A DNA stretch of 32,198 nucleotides, taken from positions 1 through 32,198 of the forward strand of contig CAIXQV010000382.1 in NCBI GenBank assembly GCA_903921605.1, in the 5' to 3' direction. The DNA is from an uncultured Planctomycetaceae bacterium (GTDB taxonomy: Bacteria; Planctomycetota; Planctomycetia; Planctomycetales; Planctomycetaceae). Under the pieces are notes generated by a model. The model worked only from the letters and a program-made list of their open reading frames with translations. It did not search any database and had not been told where the DNA came from. Below are positions 1 through 8,425 of this stretch, in pieces (the first letter of the stretch is position 1; each line of letters starts with the position of its first letter). The position numbers were made by a program, and so were the translations under genes.

Positions 1-150
1 GATGCCAAGGAATACGATGTGCGACGCGCCGCTGCAGCACTTGGTTGTTCCACGACACAACTGGTTCGATTCATCGCGAAGAATTCAGAGGCGTGGACTT
101 CTGTCAATGCGGAGCGTGTGAGTCGCGGCCTCAATCGCTTGCAGCCGTGA
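1..150 (+). CDS. C-terminal fragment of an unidentified CDS
   Basis: Frame 1 is open from the first base to a TGA at 148-150 and encodes 49 residues with a plausible protein composition (DAKEYDVRRAAAALGCSTTQ at the start, RGLNRLQP at the end). The helix-turn-helix-like stretch with AAAALGCSTTQLVRF resembles, from memory only, tails of planctomycete peptide-chain-release-factor-like proteins. The start lies outside the window, so neither the family nor the length can be fixed. The gap to the next start is 57 bases on the same strand, so co-transcription with the RraA-family gene is possible. Confidence 0.55.
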   Translation, partial: DAKEYDVRRAAAALGCSTTQLVRFIAKNSEAWTSVNAERVSRGLNRLQP

Positions 151-207
151 TTTCACCGGCCACAATGCAGCCGGTCAGCTCCAAACTCTATTGTGACAGG
201 ACTTGTC

Positions 208-927
208 ATGCCCCCTGCAGATTATCCCGCCTCCAATTCGCATTCCTCCGCGAATAGCTCTGATCCAAATCCTGCAAAGATCACTCTTGCCATGATGCGA
301 GAGGTTCTTTCTGTTCCGTTGTTCTGCGACGCTCTGGACTCCTTTGGTTACACCCGGCAGTCGCCTCGACTACCCATCGTTCCCATCACAATGCCGGATG
401 TGACACTGATCGGTCGCAGCAAGACGTCGCTGTGGGCTGACATGGCGCACCCCGATCCCGAGCCTTACAAGCTGGAACTGGCCGCTGTCGATTCCTGCCG
501 CCCCGACGACATTCTCGTATGTGCGGCGTCTGGCTCCAATCGCTCAGGCATCTGGGGCGAACTCCTGACGACGGCTTCGCGCAATACGGGATGTGTCGGA
601 GTCATTGTCGATGGCGCGGTTCGCGATGTTGCAAAAATGAAGGCCATGCAATTCCCTGTCTTTGCGCGAGGCATGAATCCTTACGACAGTCGCGACCGGC
701 AACGAGTGATCGATATTGATATTCCGATTGAGCTCGACGGCATCCGGATTCAGCCCGGCGACCTGATTGCAGCCGACATCGACGGCATCATCGTCATTCC
801 TCAGGCCGTTGAAGAACAAGTCGTCCGAGCCGCATGGAACAAGGCTCACGCAGAAAATGAAGTTCGCGACGCGATCCGCAATGGCATGTCGGCGACCAAA
901 GCCTTTGAGACGTTCGGTGTTCTTTAA
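208..927 (+). CDS. RraA family protein (HMG aldolase / RraA-like fold)
   Basis: The product, about 239 residues, belongs to the RraA / 4-hydroxy-4-methyl-2-oxoglutarate aldolase family (older name: dimethylmenaquinone methyltransferase-like). The family signature is clear in the middle: GELLTTASRNTGCVGVIVDG followed by AVRDV, where the Arg-Asp pair is the conserved substrate and metal region, and then a C-terminal stretch with PGDLIAADIDGIIVIP. Family members are cytosolic, often trimeric, and include pyruvate aldolases/decarboxylases of aromatic or sugar-acid breakdown as well as RNase E inhibitors, so the substrate is not fixed. A GTG at 193 is in frame, but the ATG at 208 is preceded by an AGG at 198-200 with 7-base spacing and is preferred. 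There is no signal peptide. Confidence 0.85.
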   Translation: MPPADYPASNSHSSANSSDPNPAKITLAMMREVLSVPLFCDALDSFGYTRQSPRLPIVPITMPDVTLIGRSKTSLWADMAHPDPEPYKLELAAVDSCRPDDILVCAASGSNRSGIWGELLTTASRNTGCVGVIVDGAVRDVAKMKAMQFPVFARGMNPYDSRDRQRVIDIDIPIELDGIRIQPGDLIAADIDGIIVIPQAVEEQVVRAAWNKAHAENEVRDAIRNGMSATKAFETFGVL

Positions 928-941
928 AACTGCGCACAAAA

Positions 942-971
942 AATCGCCCTCGAAAAACCTCGAGGGCGATT
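942..971 (-). terminator. Rho-independent terminator of the peroxiredoxin gene
   Basis: A perfect 11-bp inverted repeat (942-952 with 961-971, core cgccctcg/cgagggcg) encloses an 8-base loop. Read on the minus strand the stem is followed at once by a T tract (complement of the A run at 938-943), so it terminates the minus-strand gene ending at 1002. On the plus strand no T tract follows, although the stem may still protect the 3' end of the RraA-family transcript. Confidence 0.85.
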
Positions 972-1001
972 CGTTGGCACGGCCGATAATGACCCAATCA
1001 G

Positions 1002-1601
1002 TTATTTGTTGCCTTTCTTCAGGCGAGCAACAACTTCCATAATCGCCTTGCTGTCGTCAGCCGCGACGACAGACGTATTCTTCGAGGCAATCCTGCCGTC
1101 AGCACCAATGACAAACGTCCAGCGTTTGGCTGTCACGCGACGCATAAGAATTTCTTCCTTGCCATCAATCGTCGCTTTCACGGACTTCTCTTCACGTGTG
1201 ACGGGAACTCCGAACGCATCGGCCACTTTGCCATCAACATCGGCAAGCAGAGCAAAGTTCAGATTGTGAGCCTTCTTGAAGAGCCGATGATTCGCTGCCG
1301 AGTCACCACTCACACCGACGACCTCAACTCCTTCATCTTCAAGTTTGGGGAAATCATCGCGAAACGCACAGGCCTGCTTCGTACAACCGCCTGTCATATC
1401 GGCCGGATAGAAGTAAACGACGACAATCTTCTTCCCGACATGATCCTTTGACTTCCACGTTTCACCTTTATCGTCTTCGACCTCAAACACAGGTGCGGCA
1501 TCGCCAACCTTGAGGTCTACAGCATCATTCGCAGGAACAGCCATCGATCCCGACATCATCATGCAATACCCAACAACAGAACAAACAATTGACTTCAACA
1601 T
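1002..1601 (-). CDS. Exported peroxiredoxin, Bcp/PrxQ type
   Basis: This is a thiol peroxidase of the AhpC/TSA superfamily, Bcp (PrxQ) subgroup, reducing hydrogen peroxide or organic peroxides with electrons from a thioredoxin-like partner. The active-site segment PADMTGGCTKQAC has the peroxidatic Cys at residue 73 and a second Cys five residues later (78), the helix-alpha-2 resolving-Cys layout of Bcp. The start at 1601 is set by AGGAG eight bases upstream. The frame stays open to 1769, but that extension has no family similarity. From 1601 the first ~25 residues (MLKSIVCSVVGYCMMMSGSM, then AVPANDA) form a signal peptide, so the 199-residue protein is probably exported, unusual for Bcp. It is followed by the terminator at 942-971. 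Confidence 0.9.
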   Translation of the reverse strand: MLKSIVCSVVGYCMMMSGSMAVPANDAVDLKVGDAAPVFEVEDDKGETWKSKDHVGKKIVVVYFYPADMTGGCTKQACAFRDDFPKLEDEGVEVVGVSGDSAANHRLFKKAHNLNFALLADVDGKVADAFGVPVTREEKSVKATIDGKEEILMRRVTAKRWTFVIGADGRIASKNTSVVAADDSKAIMEVVARLKKGNK

Positions 1602-1765
1602 CGAAACGGCTCCTTGAGGGAAAATTGAGGTGAGCGAATTGTTGAGGGAGGAGAATACGCTGAACAGTCTTTGCCCCGAACTCGCATCTGAACTGGATTC
1701 AGATGAGCCCTGCGATTGGAGAATACTCGCACCGAATACGGCGGCAACAGACGCTTCAGCACAAA

Positions 1766-3076
1766 TCATACGACTTCAAAGCCACTTCTCTGTGGTCGAC
1801 TGAGCATCGTGTTGGCTTCTTCATCACTCTGAAAGGTTTCGTCAGCAGGATTCCACTTCAGCGATCGCCCCAGCCTCAACGAAATATTCGCCAGATGACA
1901 GGTCGATACGCTGCGGTGCTGACTTTCAATATCTGAAATTGGGCTTCGGCGAGATTCAACGCAATCAAAGAAGTTACCCATATGATTGATGATGGCATCC
2001 AGTTTTCCGGAACGCTCCGGCCGTGTCAGGTTATCAAAGCCATAGACACTGAACTGATCTCGTGGAAAAGGCTTCGTGGCCAGATCATCAACCGGCTTTC
2101 CGGTAATGCTGCCGCGGTTCACAAATAGCCGGCCTTCCGTTCCCGTGAACAGAATCCCGTTTCGTCCAGTGTCGCTGATGGTCAGGACAACTCCATTTTC
2201 GTACCGAATGGTTGAGTCAAAATCGATCGGCACCGTATACCCATCCACAACGTCCGGAAACTTTGCTTTGCCGGAGATCTCGACCGGCAGCGAATTAATG
2301 GCCCATTGCGCGATGTCAATATGGTGAGCACCCCAGTCAGTCATTTGGCCGCCGGAATAATCCAGCCACCAGCGAAAGTTGTAATGAGACCGTTCTGCCA
2401 AATAGGGCACATCTGGTGTCTGCCCCTGCCACAGATTCCAGTTGAAATGCTTCGGAACGGAAACTCGTTCGAACGGCCCACCCACCTCATTCTTACCAAG
2501 GACAACCTCTACAGTCTGCAGTTTTCCAATCCGCCCGGCTCGGACCAATTCAACCGCTTGTCGAAATCGATGATCACTTCGCTGCCACGACCCAACCTGG
2601 ATCACTTGCTTTGACGAGGCCGCGACGTCCCGAATCTTCTTACCTTCATCAATCGTGAGCGTCAGGGGCTTTTCGCAGTATACATCTTTGCCTGCACGGC
2701 AGGCATCAATCACCATCTTCGAATGCCAGTGATCGGGAGTCCCGATCAGTACAACATCGACATCCCTGGCTGCCAGCAACTCAACGTAATTTTCGAAGAT
2801 CTTCGGTGTGCTTCCGAAAGACGCTCGCGCCTGTTCCCGCACATGACGATCCACGTCACAAACCGCGACGATATCACCGTACTCGCGAGCTTTCTCTGTA
2901 ATGACGGTTCCCTGATATCGCAGTCCAATCGCGCCAATCCCGGGTCGCTCAATGCTATGCCGAGGCATTGATGCGGCGAATGTTTGACTGAATGTCACTG
3001 GAGGAATAAAGCCCATCGAGGCAAAGGCTACTGAAGCCTGCAAGGCTTGTCGTCGTGTCGTTGTGCGAAGTTTCAT
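1766..3076 (-). CDS. Tat-exported Gfo/Idh/MocA family oxidoreductase
   Basis: This NAD(P)-dependent oxidoreductase of the Gfo/Idh/MocA family (436 residues) acts on sugars or sugar derivatives. The N-terminus TTTRRQALQASVAFASMGF is a twin-arginine signal (Arg 8-9 then a hydrophobic stretch), so the folded protein with cofactor would be exported. The Rossmann region has GAIGLRYQG near residue 48, and the family's EKP motif is at 135-137 in CEKPLTL. The C-terminal domain has MTDWGAHHIDIAQW, typical of the planctomycete exported subfamily. The start at 3076 has AAGGTG six to seven bases upstream. The gene lies between an SGNH hydrolase upstream and the peroxiredoxin downstream on the same strand. 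The substrate cannot be read from the sequence. Confidence 0.92.
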   Translation of the reverse strand: MKLRTTTRRQALQASVAFASMGFIPPVTFSQTFAASMPRHSIERPGIGAIGLRYQGTVITEKAREYGDIVAVCDVDRHVREQARASFGSTPKIFENYVELLAARDVDVVLIGTPDHWHSKMVIDACRAGKDVYCEKPLTLTIDEGKKIRDVAASSKQVIQVGSWQRSDHRFRQAVELVRAGRIGKLQTVEVVLGKNEVGGPFERVSVPKHFNWNLWQGQTPDVPYLAERSHYNFRWWLDYSGGQMTDWGAHHIDIAQWAINSLPVEISGKAKFPDVVDGYTVPIDFDSTIRYENGVVLTISDTGRNGILFTGTEGRLFVNRGSITGKPVDDLATKPFPRDQFSVYGFDNLTRPERSGKLDAIINHMGNFFDCVESRRSPISDIESQHRSVSTCHLANISLRLGRSLKWNPADETFQSDEEANTMLSRPQRSGFEVV

Positions 3077-3162
3077 GAATCACCTTGAGCTTTCTTTTTC
3101 TCGGATGAAGTCTGACGAAAAATCGTAAAGTAAAATTGCGAATTGGAGTTGAAGACGAAGCC

Positions 3163-3185
3163 GCATCTCGTCTTTCTCGAGACGC
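3163..3185 (-). other. Hairpin immediately after the SGNH hydrolase stop codon
   Basis: The arms 3163-3170 (gcatctcg) and 3178-3185 (cgagacgc) pair over 8 bp with one G-U pair and a 7-base loop, starting two bases past the stop of the minus-strand gene. No T tract follows directly, so it may be a weak terminator or a 3'-end stabilising stem before the Gfo/Idh gene. Confidence 0.4.
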
Positions 3186-3187
3186 AT

Positions 3188-3910
3188 CTACTTCGGAGCG
3201 GGTTGTGCTTCTGCTTCGCCTGGCAAAGTCTTCAGGACGCTCGTTACAGCAGCAGCCCAGATCTTGTAACCTCTCTCGTTCATGTGCAGTCCATCGTCAA
3301 CCAGCAGATCGGCATTGGGTACCCCTTCCGCCGTCAACATCGGCTCCCACACGTCAGCATACTCCGCAAGCGGATCTTTATCACAGTCGGCTTTGATAAG
3401 TGAGTTAGCCTTCTGGATCTTGTCAGCGAGCGTCCAGCGTTTCACGCTGGGCTTTATGCCGATGTAGACAATCTGACGACATTCAGGAAGCTTTGCACGA
3501 ACTGCAGCAACAAACTGTTGAAAATCGCCGTAAACGGTTTCAGGAGTCTTCTCGGAAGCAATATCGTTGTCGCCCGCGTAGATCACGATGGCCGTCGGCT
3601 TTACCGGGACTACGATCCGATCAAAAAAATGCACCGAATCGGACAGAAATGATCCGCCGAAACCATGGTTCGCGGTCACCAAATCAGGGAAGGACTCTTC
3701 CAGCTTCCAGAGCCGAATGCTGGAACTACCAACGAACAGCACAGCGCCCGGAGTCGACTTTCCCGAGGCAATTCTCTGCTCAATCTCAACAATCGATTTT
3801 TCCCATCGAGCAGGCGACTTTTCGTCCGCCCGAACGAACATCGGCAGCAGCCCGAAACACAGACAGCCGACAAGTGAAATGCATCGCGACCGAGAATAGG
3901 AGTGTTTCAT
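3188..3910 (-). CDS. Secreted SGNH/GDSL hydrolase
   Basis: The product (240 residues) is an SGNH-fold esterase or lipase, often a carbohydrate acetylesterase in planctomycetes. The family blocks are visible in order: block I GSSSIRLW (nucleophile Ser about residue 63), block II NHGFGGS (Gly 85 area), block III YAGDNDI (Asn 115), and block V VDDGLHMNERGY with the catalytic Asp and His. The start at 3910 gives a signal peptide (MKHSYSRSRCISLVGCLCFG then LLPMFVRADE) and has GAGGG upstream. An upstream in-frame start at 3967 lacks such support. It lies upstream of the exported Gfo/Idh protein on the same strand, so joint processing of a polysaccharide or sugar derivative is a reasonable inference. 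The 93-base gap to the plus-strand gene at 4004 is a divergent promoter region. Confidence 0.9.
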   Translation of the reverse strand: MKHSYSRSRCISLVGCLCFGLLPMFVRADEKSPARWEKSIVEIEQRIASGKSTPGAVLFVGSSSIRLWKLEESFPDLVTANHGFGGSFLSDSVHFFDRIVVPVKPTAIVIYAGDNDIASEKTPETVYGDFQQFVAAVRAKLPECRQIVYIGIKPSVKRWTLADKIQKANSLIKADCDKDPLAEYADVWEPMLTAEGVPNADLLVDDGLHMNERGYKIWAAAVTSVLKTLPGEAEAQPAPK

Positions 3911-4003
3911 GAATCGGATTCCCTCGCGTGTTGATTTTCGGACACCGCAGGTCAGCATACGCGACAAAGACTAAATGTTCCATCGCCGGAGACTTCTGAG
4001 ATC

Positions 4004-5407
4004 ATGACAATCAAAGCGCGACATCGTCGACTCATGGTGATCAACGTTGTTGGTCTCACCAGTCAAATGATCGGTGAGAACACTCCAAACATCAGCCGAC
4101 TCCTGAAGACCGGTTTTTCTCGTCCACTCCAGACGATATTTCCAGCCGTTACCTGCTCTGTTCAGGCAACACTCCTGACCGGACTTCTGCCTTCTCAACA
4201 CGGTATCGTTGCCAACGGTTGGTACTTCCGAGATCTTGCCGAGGTGATGTTCTGGAAGCAATCGAATCACCTGATTTCCGGGGAACGCATTTATCAGTCG
4301 GCTCGTCTTCGAAATCCCGAACACACAACCGCTAAAATGTTTTGGTGGTACAACATGTATGCCGACGTTAACTGGTCGGTCACTCCCCGACCTTCATACC
4401 CGTCAGACGGCCGCAAGATTCCCGATATCTATAGTGCTCCTGCAGAGTTCCGAGACCAGCTTCAGCAGAAGCTGGGAAAGTTTCCGCTGTTCAATTTCTG
4501 GGGCCCAACGGCTGACATTCGCAGCAGCGCCTGGATTGCAGATGCAAGCGTTGATGTTTTCAAATCCTGCCAGCCGTCTCTGATGCTCGTCTACCTCCCG
4601 CACCTGGATTACAACCTACAGCGCTGGGGACCAAACGATCCGAGGATCTCTGAAGATATTCGGCTCGTGGATCATGAAGCGGGCAAACTAATTGCTGCCG
4701 CCGAGGCTGCTGACGCAGATATCGTTGTGCTGTCAGAATATGGGATTACCGAAGTTCACCGCCCCATTCATCTGAATCGAATCCTTCGAGATGCGGGTTT
4801 GCTGGTCGTTCGACGCGAATCCAGCGGCTGGGAGACGCTCGACTTTGGCGCTTCGCGAGCCTTCGCGGTGGCCGATCATCAGGCCGCTCATATCTACATT
4901 AAAGATCCTGCTGATACCGCACGCGTCCGCCAAATGCTGGAGCGTATTGAGGGTGTTGAAAAAGTGCTTGATCGCGACAGCCAACGTCTCACCGGAATCG
5001 CGCATGAGCGAAGTGGTGAACTCATTTGCATCAGCCAGCCGGACGCGTGGTTCACTTACTATTTCTGGCTGGACGATAATCTGGCCCCGGATTATGCCCG
5101 GACCGTCGACATTCACCGGAAACCGGGTTACGACCCGGTGGAACTTTTGGTGGACCCGAGGATCCGATTCCCTAAGGTCCGTGTCGCCCGGCGACTGGCC
5201 CGAAAAATGCTTGGTTTCCGATACTATATGGACCTCATCGGTCTCGATGCGTCCATCGTGAAGGGCAGCCATGGCCGAGTTCCTGACGCAAATCGGATCG
5301 AAGAGGACGGTCCCGTTCTCGTTTGTTCCTCGAAACGTGTGGAACGTGACGAATTACACGCAACTGATGTTCGAAATCTGCTTCTCGACCTGCAATTTGG
5401 TGTTTGA
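4004..5407 (+). CDS. Alkaline-phosphatase-superfamily protein (nucleotide pyrophosphatase/phosphodiesterase-like)
   Basis: The 467-residue cytosolic protein has the fold signature of type I phosphodiesterases/nucleotide pyrophosphatases: FPAVTCSVQATLLTGLLPSQ contains the likely nucleophile Thr 50. Several canonical metal ligands are replaced. The first strand reads VINVVGL instead of ending in Asp; the usual D-x3-H is LDYNLQRWGP (Asp 202, Gln 206); and the usual Asp-His of SDHG is SEYG (Glu 245, Tyr 246). A DHQAAH motif at 291-296 and a late SHGR are present and may supply ligands. From memory these features are shared by a conserved bacterial subfamily, so this is not decay of one gene. No signal peptide is seen. 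The substrate is unknown. Confidence 0.85.
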   Translation: MTIKARHRRLMVINVVGLTSQMIGENTPNISRLLKTGFSRPLQTIFPAVTCSVQATLLTGLLPSQHGIVANGWYFRDLAEVMFWKQSNHLISGERIYQSARLRNPEHTTAKMFWWYNMYADVNWSVTPRPSYPSDGRKIPDIYSAPAEFRDQLQQKLGKFPLFNFWGPTADIRSSAWIADASVDVFKSCQPSLMLVYLPHLDYNLQRWGPNDPRISEDIRLVDHEAGKLIAAAEAADADIVVLSEYGITEVHRPIHLNRILRDAGLLVVRRESSGWETLDFGASRAFAVADHQAAHIYIKDPADTARVRQMLERIEGVEKVLDRDSQRLTGIAHERSGELICISQPDAWFTYYFWLDDNLAPDYARTVDIHRKPGYDPVELLVDPRIRFPKVRVARRLARKMLGFRYYMDLIGLDASIVKGSHGRVPDANRIEEDGPVLVCSSKRVERDELHATDVRNLLLDLQFGV

Positions 5408-5568
5408 CACTGGAGGATCGCCAAGCTTCCCGCAAAAATGCAGGGCGAGCAGCAATGCGACTCTCAACACGCGTTTCGAGGTGGTCTCTCAGGGCTGCCT
5501 TGGGGCGTTTCCAAATAAAGTTGTTTCGACAGAGTTCAGAATCAGTTAGACATAGAGGACTCCAGACA

Positions 5569-6954
5569 ATGGCTGGCCCACCAAAACCAGATCCCAAAAA
5601 AGCAGATGCCGGCAAGAAACCTGCAGAAGACAAAGCAGAGCAGGAAGATGTTGAGCAAGTACTTTTTCAGGGACCGCTTTTTGGGCGTGAGTCCAATCTT
5701 AAAGCCAATGCAAAACTTGTTCAGGCCGCACTCGTTCCTGTGAAGCAGATGATGTCCGACGCCTTGTCTCGTCGTGCTCATACACTGCTGATGGAACCAC
5801 GCGAAGGTCGGCTCAGTATTCGATTCGTCATTGATGGTATGCCATATCCTGCCGCCGCAGTGCCGGGACAAAAAGGCGTGGCGATGGTTCAGATGCTGAA
5901 ACTGCTGGCAGGTCTTGATCCCAATGATCGCAAGTCACCTCAGGCAGGAGGCATCAAAGCAGAGTTCGATGGCTTGCCTTACAACCTGATGGTGGAGTCA
6001 GTCCCGGCCGGTGGCGGTGCAGAGCGAGTTCGAGTCAAGATCGAGAACAAGAAAGTCGTACGCCAGAAACCGTCCGAAATTGGCCTTCCCGATCATCTGA
6101 AAGCGAAGATCCGTGATTTCACATCCTCGCGTAGTGGCGTCATTCTGATCTGCGGCCCGCCCGATTCAGGCGTCACGACACTCTCCATTGTAACGCTTCA
6201 CAGTGTCGACCCTTACCTTTACTCGGTCTACAACCTCGCCGACATGAAGGGTAAGGAACTGATCAATGTAACTGAGTTCAAGCCGGAACCCGGGCATGAT
6301 TTGGAACTCACGTTTGACCGTATTCTGCGCCGTGAAGCCGATGTGATTTACCTGAATCCCCTGACCTCTCCACAAGACGCCCAAACGATCTTCCAATACG
6401 CAGATCGTCTTTCGTTCATTATGGAGATTCCGGCCAATACACCGACAGAAGCCGTCAAGAAGTTGATTGAATGGGTCGGCGTCGACGAAGTGATCAAGGG
6501 CTTGAAATGCGTGATTACTCAGAAGCTGATTCGCAAACTGTGTGATGACTGCAAGCAGGCTTTTCGTCCGAACCCGATGCTGCTTAAAAAGCTGGGACTG
6601 CCACCCGAAACATCAGTGCTCTACCGCGCTCCGCTTCCGCCACCTCCCGATGACCCCAAAGCACAAACAGTGGAAGAACTGTGTGCGGACTGTGACGGGG
6701 TTCCTTACCATGGTCGAGCAGCCGTATTCGAAATGCTGGAGATGACGGACACGATGAAAGAGGTCTTCGCGGCCGGCGCTGCCCCCGAGGCAATTCGTAA
6801 ACAAATGGCGGAAGATGGCCAGACCACTCTGCAGAAGGATGCCATCCGACTTGTGGCTGAGGGTAAAACTTCTCTTGAAGAAGTTCAACGAACGTTCAGC
6901 CCTGGCGGTCCACAGAAAAAGGCTCCACCAAGGCCAAGACCTCCCGGAAATTGA
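5569..6954 (+). CDS. GspE/PilB-like secretion-ATPase homologue with degenerate Walker A
   Basis: The 461-residue protein has the layout of type II secretion/type IV pilus assembly ATPases (GspE/PilB/TadA class): an N2-like domain around 55-160, then a C-terminal RecA-like domain with GPPDSGVTT at 196-204 in the P-loop position, a region FDRILRREADVIYLNPL where the Asp box and Walker B belong, and the tetracysteine zinc site (Cys 325, 328, 372, 375). The Walker A lysine is Val 202, and the Walker B/Glu region reads LNPL instead of the usual GEIRD, so ATP hydrolysis is doubtful. The start at 5569 is set by AGAGGA ten bases upstream; the frame is open back to 5404 without support. The N-terminus is Lys/Pro/Asp rich and the C-terminus Pro rich. 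It may be a regulatory or structural subunit pairing with an active ATPase elsewhere. Confidence 0.85.
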   Translation: MAGPPKPDPKKADAGKKPAEDKAEQEDVEQVLFQGPLFGRESNLKANAKLVQAALVPVKQMMSDALSRRAHTLLMEPREGRLSIRFVIDGMPYPAAAVPGQKGVAMVQMLKLLAGLDPNDRKSPQAGGIKAEFDGLPYNLMVESVPAGGGAERVRVKIENKKVVRQKPSEIGLPDHLKAKIRDFTSSRSGVILICGPPDSGVTTLSIVTLHSVDPYLYSVYNLADMKGKELINVTEFKPEPGHDLELTFDRILRREADVIYLNPLTSPQDAQTIFQYADRLSFIMEIPANTPTEAVKKLIEWVGVDEVIKGLKCVITQKLIRKLCDDCKQAFRPNPMLLKKLGLPPETSVLYRAPLPPPPDDPKAQTVEELCADCDGVPYHGRAAVFEMLEMTDTMKEVFAAGAAPEAIRKQMAEDGQTTLQKDAIRLVAEGKTSLEEVQRTFSPGGPQKKAPPRPRPPGN

Positions 6955-7125
6955 GATGATTTCCAGGTCATGACAAACTGACCGCTGACTTTGTCGGCCA
7001 ACGAGACGAAAGCTCCAGTGGCCTATAAAAGATCACGAGCAGGAAAATGTTTTATGACCGCGTCAGGGATAACGCTGAAACATCGGACCAGTTCCAAACT
7101 TCATTCGCAGGAAAGTACTGATCTC

Positions 7126-8295
7126 ATGCAGAGGTCTTCTGTTGCTACATTGATGTTGTGCCTGTTCGGATTGAGTACTCTCCACGGAGCGGAGGATCTA
7201 CCGGGGCTGGTCAAAGAAAAACCCTCAGAAGGCTTCTCGGTGCAGACAGAGCAGGGGTGGATGGTCGCGTATGAGATGGCGATCCCTGGAACGGAAGTTA
7301 AGTTTCGGATGGTCCCTGTTCCGGGCGGCGAGTATGTGATGGGGAGTCCGGCGACGGAGCCACACCGCAAAGATGATGAGGGCCCTCAGAGAAAGGTCGT
7401 CGTCGCTCCATTTTGGATGGCTGAGTGCGAAGTCACATGGGCTGAGTTTCGCCAGTTCATGGAATTGTACCGTGTTCTCAAAGAGCTTCAGGCCAACAGA
7501 ATCCGCACCGTCACCGACGCCAATCGAATCGATGCCGTCACCGCTCCGACGCCGCTCTACATGCCGGACTTTACGTTCGAATTCGGAGATGATCCCAAGC
7601 TGCCGGCAGTCTCGATGACTCAGTATTCTGCCAAGCAGTATACCAAGTGGCTTTCAGCGATTTCCGGCCAGCAGTTTCGCCTGCCAACAGAAGCGGAATG
7701 GGAATACGCTTGCCGAGCCGGAAGCACAACGGCTTATTCGTTCGGTGATGATCCAGCAATGCTGGCAGAGTACGGCTGGTTTGAATCCAACACCGAGAAG
7801 AAAGGTTCTCGCCTCGTTCGACAGAAGAAGCCAAACGCATGGGGGCTTTACGACATGCATGGCAATGCCGCAGAATGGGTGATCGATGGCTACGCGAACT
7901 ACATGCCTCAGGATGCAGCTCTCAATGCGGCGAAAGACTGGGCACGAACAGACAAGCCTGACCCGAGAGTTGTCCGTGGTGGATCATGGGAGTTCCCGGC
8001 TGCCGACTGTCGTTCCTCAGCACGACTGGCTTCTGATGACGAAGCATGGAAATATCAGGACCCGAACCTTCCACTGAGCCCGTGGTGGTATACCGACGAC
8101 CCGGCTCGCGGTGTTGGGTTTCGCTTGCTGCGTCCACTGCAGCCATTGCCTCGCATGGAAATTGAAGACTTCTGGAAGATTGACGCCGAAGATATTCAGT
8201 ACGACGTCGATGACCGACTCAATGAAGGTCGAGGAGTTCTCGGGTTGGTCGACAAGGATTTGCCACAAGCGATCCTCGACCTCCAAAAGAAGTAA
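7126..8295 (+). CDS. Secreted formylglycine-generating-enzyme-fold (SUMF1) protein, probably not a true FGE
   Basis: The 389-residue protein has the FGE-sulfatase domain: MVPVPGGEYVMGS near the start, then WMAECEVTWAEFRQFM, RLPTEAEWEYACRAGS, NAWGLYDMHGNAAEWV, VVRGGSW and GFRLLRP. In authentic FGE two copper-binding cysteines follow the GGS motif as C-x4-C. Here the segment is GGSWEFPAADC, so the first is Phe and only the second remains. Oxidation of sulfatase Cys is therefore unlikely, and a binding or other enzymatic role is more probable. The start at 7126 gives a clear signal peptide (MQRSSVATLMLCLFGLSTLH then GAED). In-frame starts at 6991 and 7054 would bury it, although 7054 has an AGGAAA upstream. 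Confidence 0.88.
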   Translation: MQRSSVATLMLCLFGLSTLHGAEDLPGLVKEKPSEGFSVQTEQGWMVAYEMAIPGTEVKFRMVPVPGGEYVMGSPATEPHRKDDEGPQRKVVVAPFWMAECEVTWAEFRQFMELYRVLKELQANRIRTVTDANRIDAVTAPTPLYMPDFTFEFGDDPKLPAVSMTQYSAKQYTKWLSAISGQQFRLPTEAEWEYACRAGSTTAYSFGDDPAMLAEYGWFESNTEKKGSRLVRQKKPNAWGLYDMHGNAAEWVIDGYANYMPQDAALNAAKDWARTDKPDPRVVRGGSWEFPAADCRSSARLASDDEAWKYQDPNLPLSPWWYTDDPARGVGFRLLRPLQPLPRMEIEDFWKIDAEDIQYDVDDRLNEGRGVLGLVDKDLPQAILDLQKK

Positions 8296-8425
8296 TGTCG
8301 GATACTCAGCTCGAGATCCGACGACCGGGGCTGTCAGTATTCAGCGTCGCGTAAAAATTCAGTGACGCATGAACTCAGTTTCCCAGCACCTGTTCATCCC
8401 GAATGGTAGTACATCAGGAATTCTC

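Noticed and set aside
5659..5676. VLFQGP at the N-terminal part of the GspE-like protein, identical to the core of a rhinovirus 3C protease cleavage site
   Set aside because: A six-residue match by chance in a native bacterial protein; no vector or tag sequence surrounds it.
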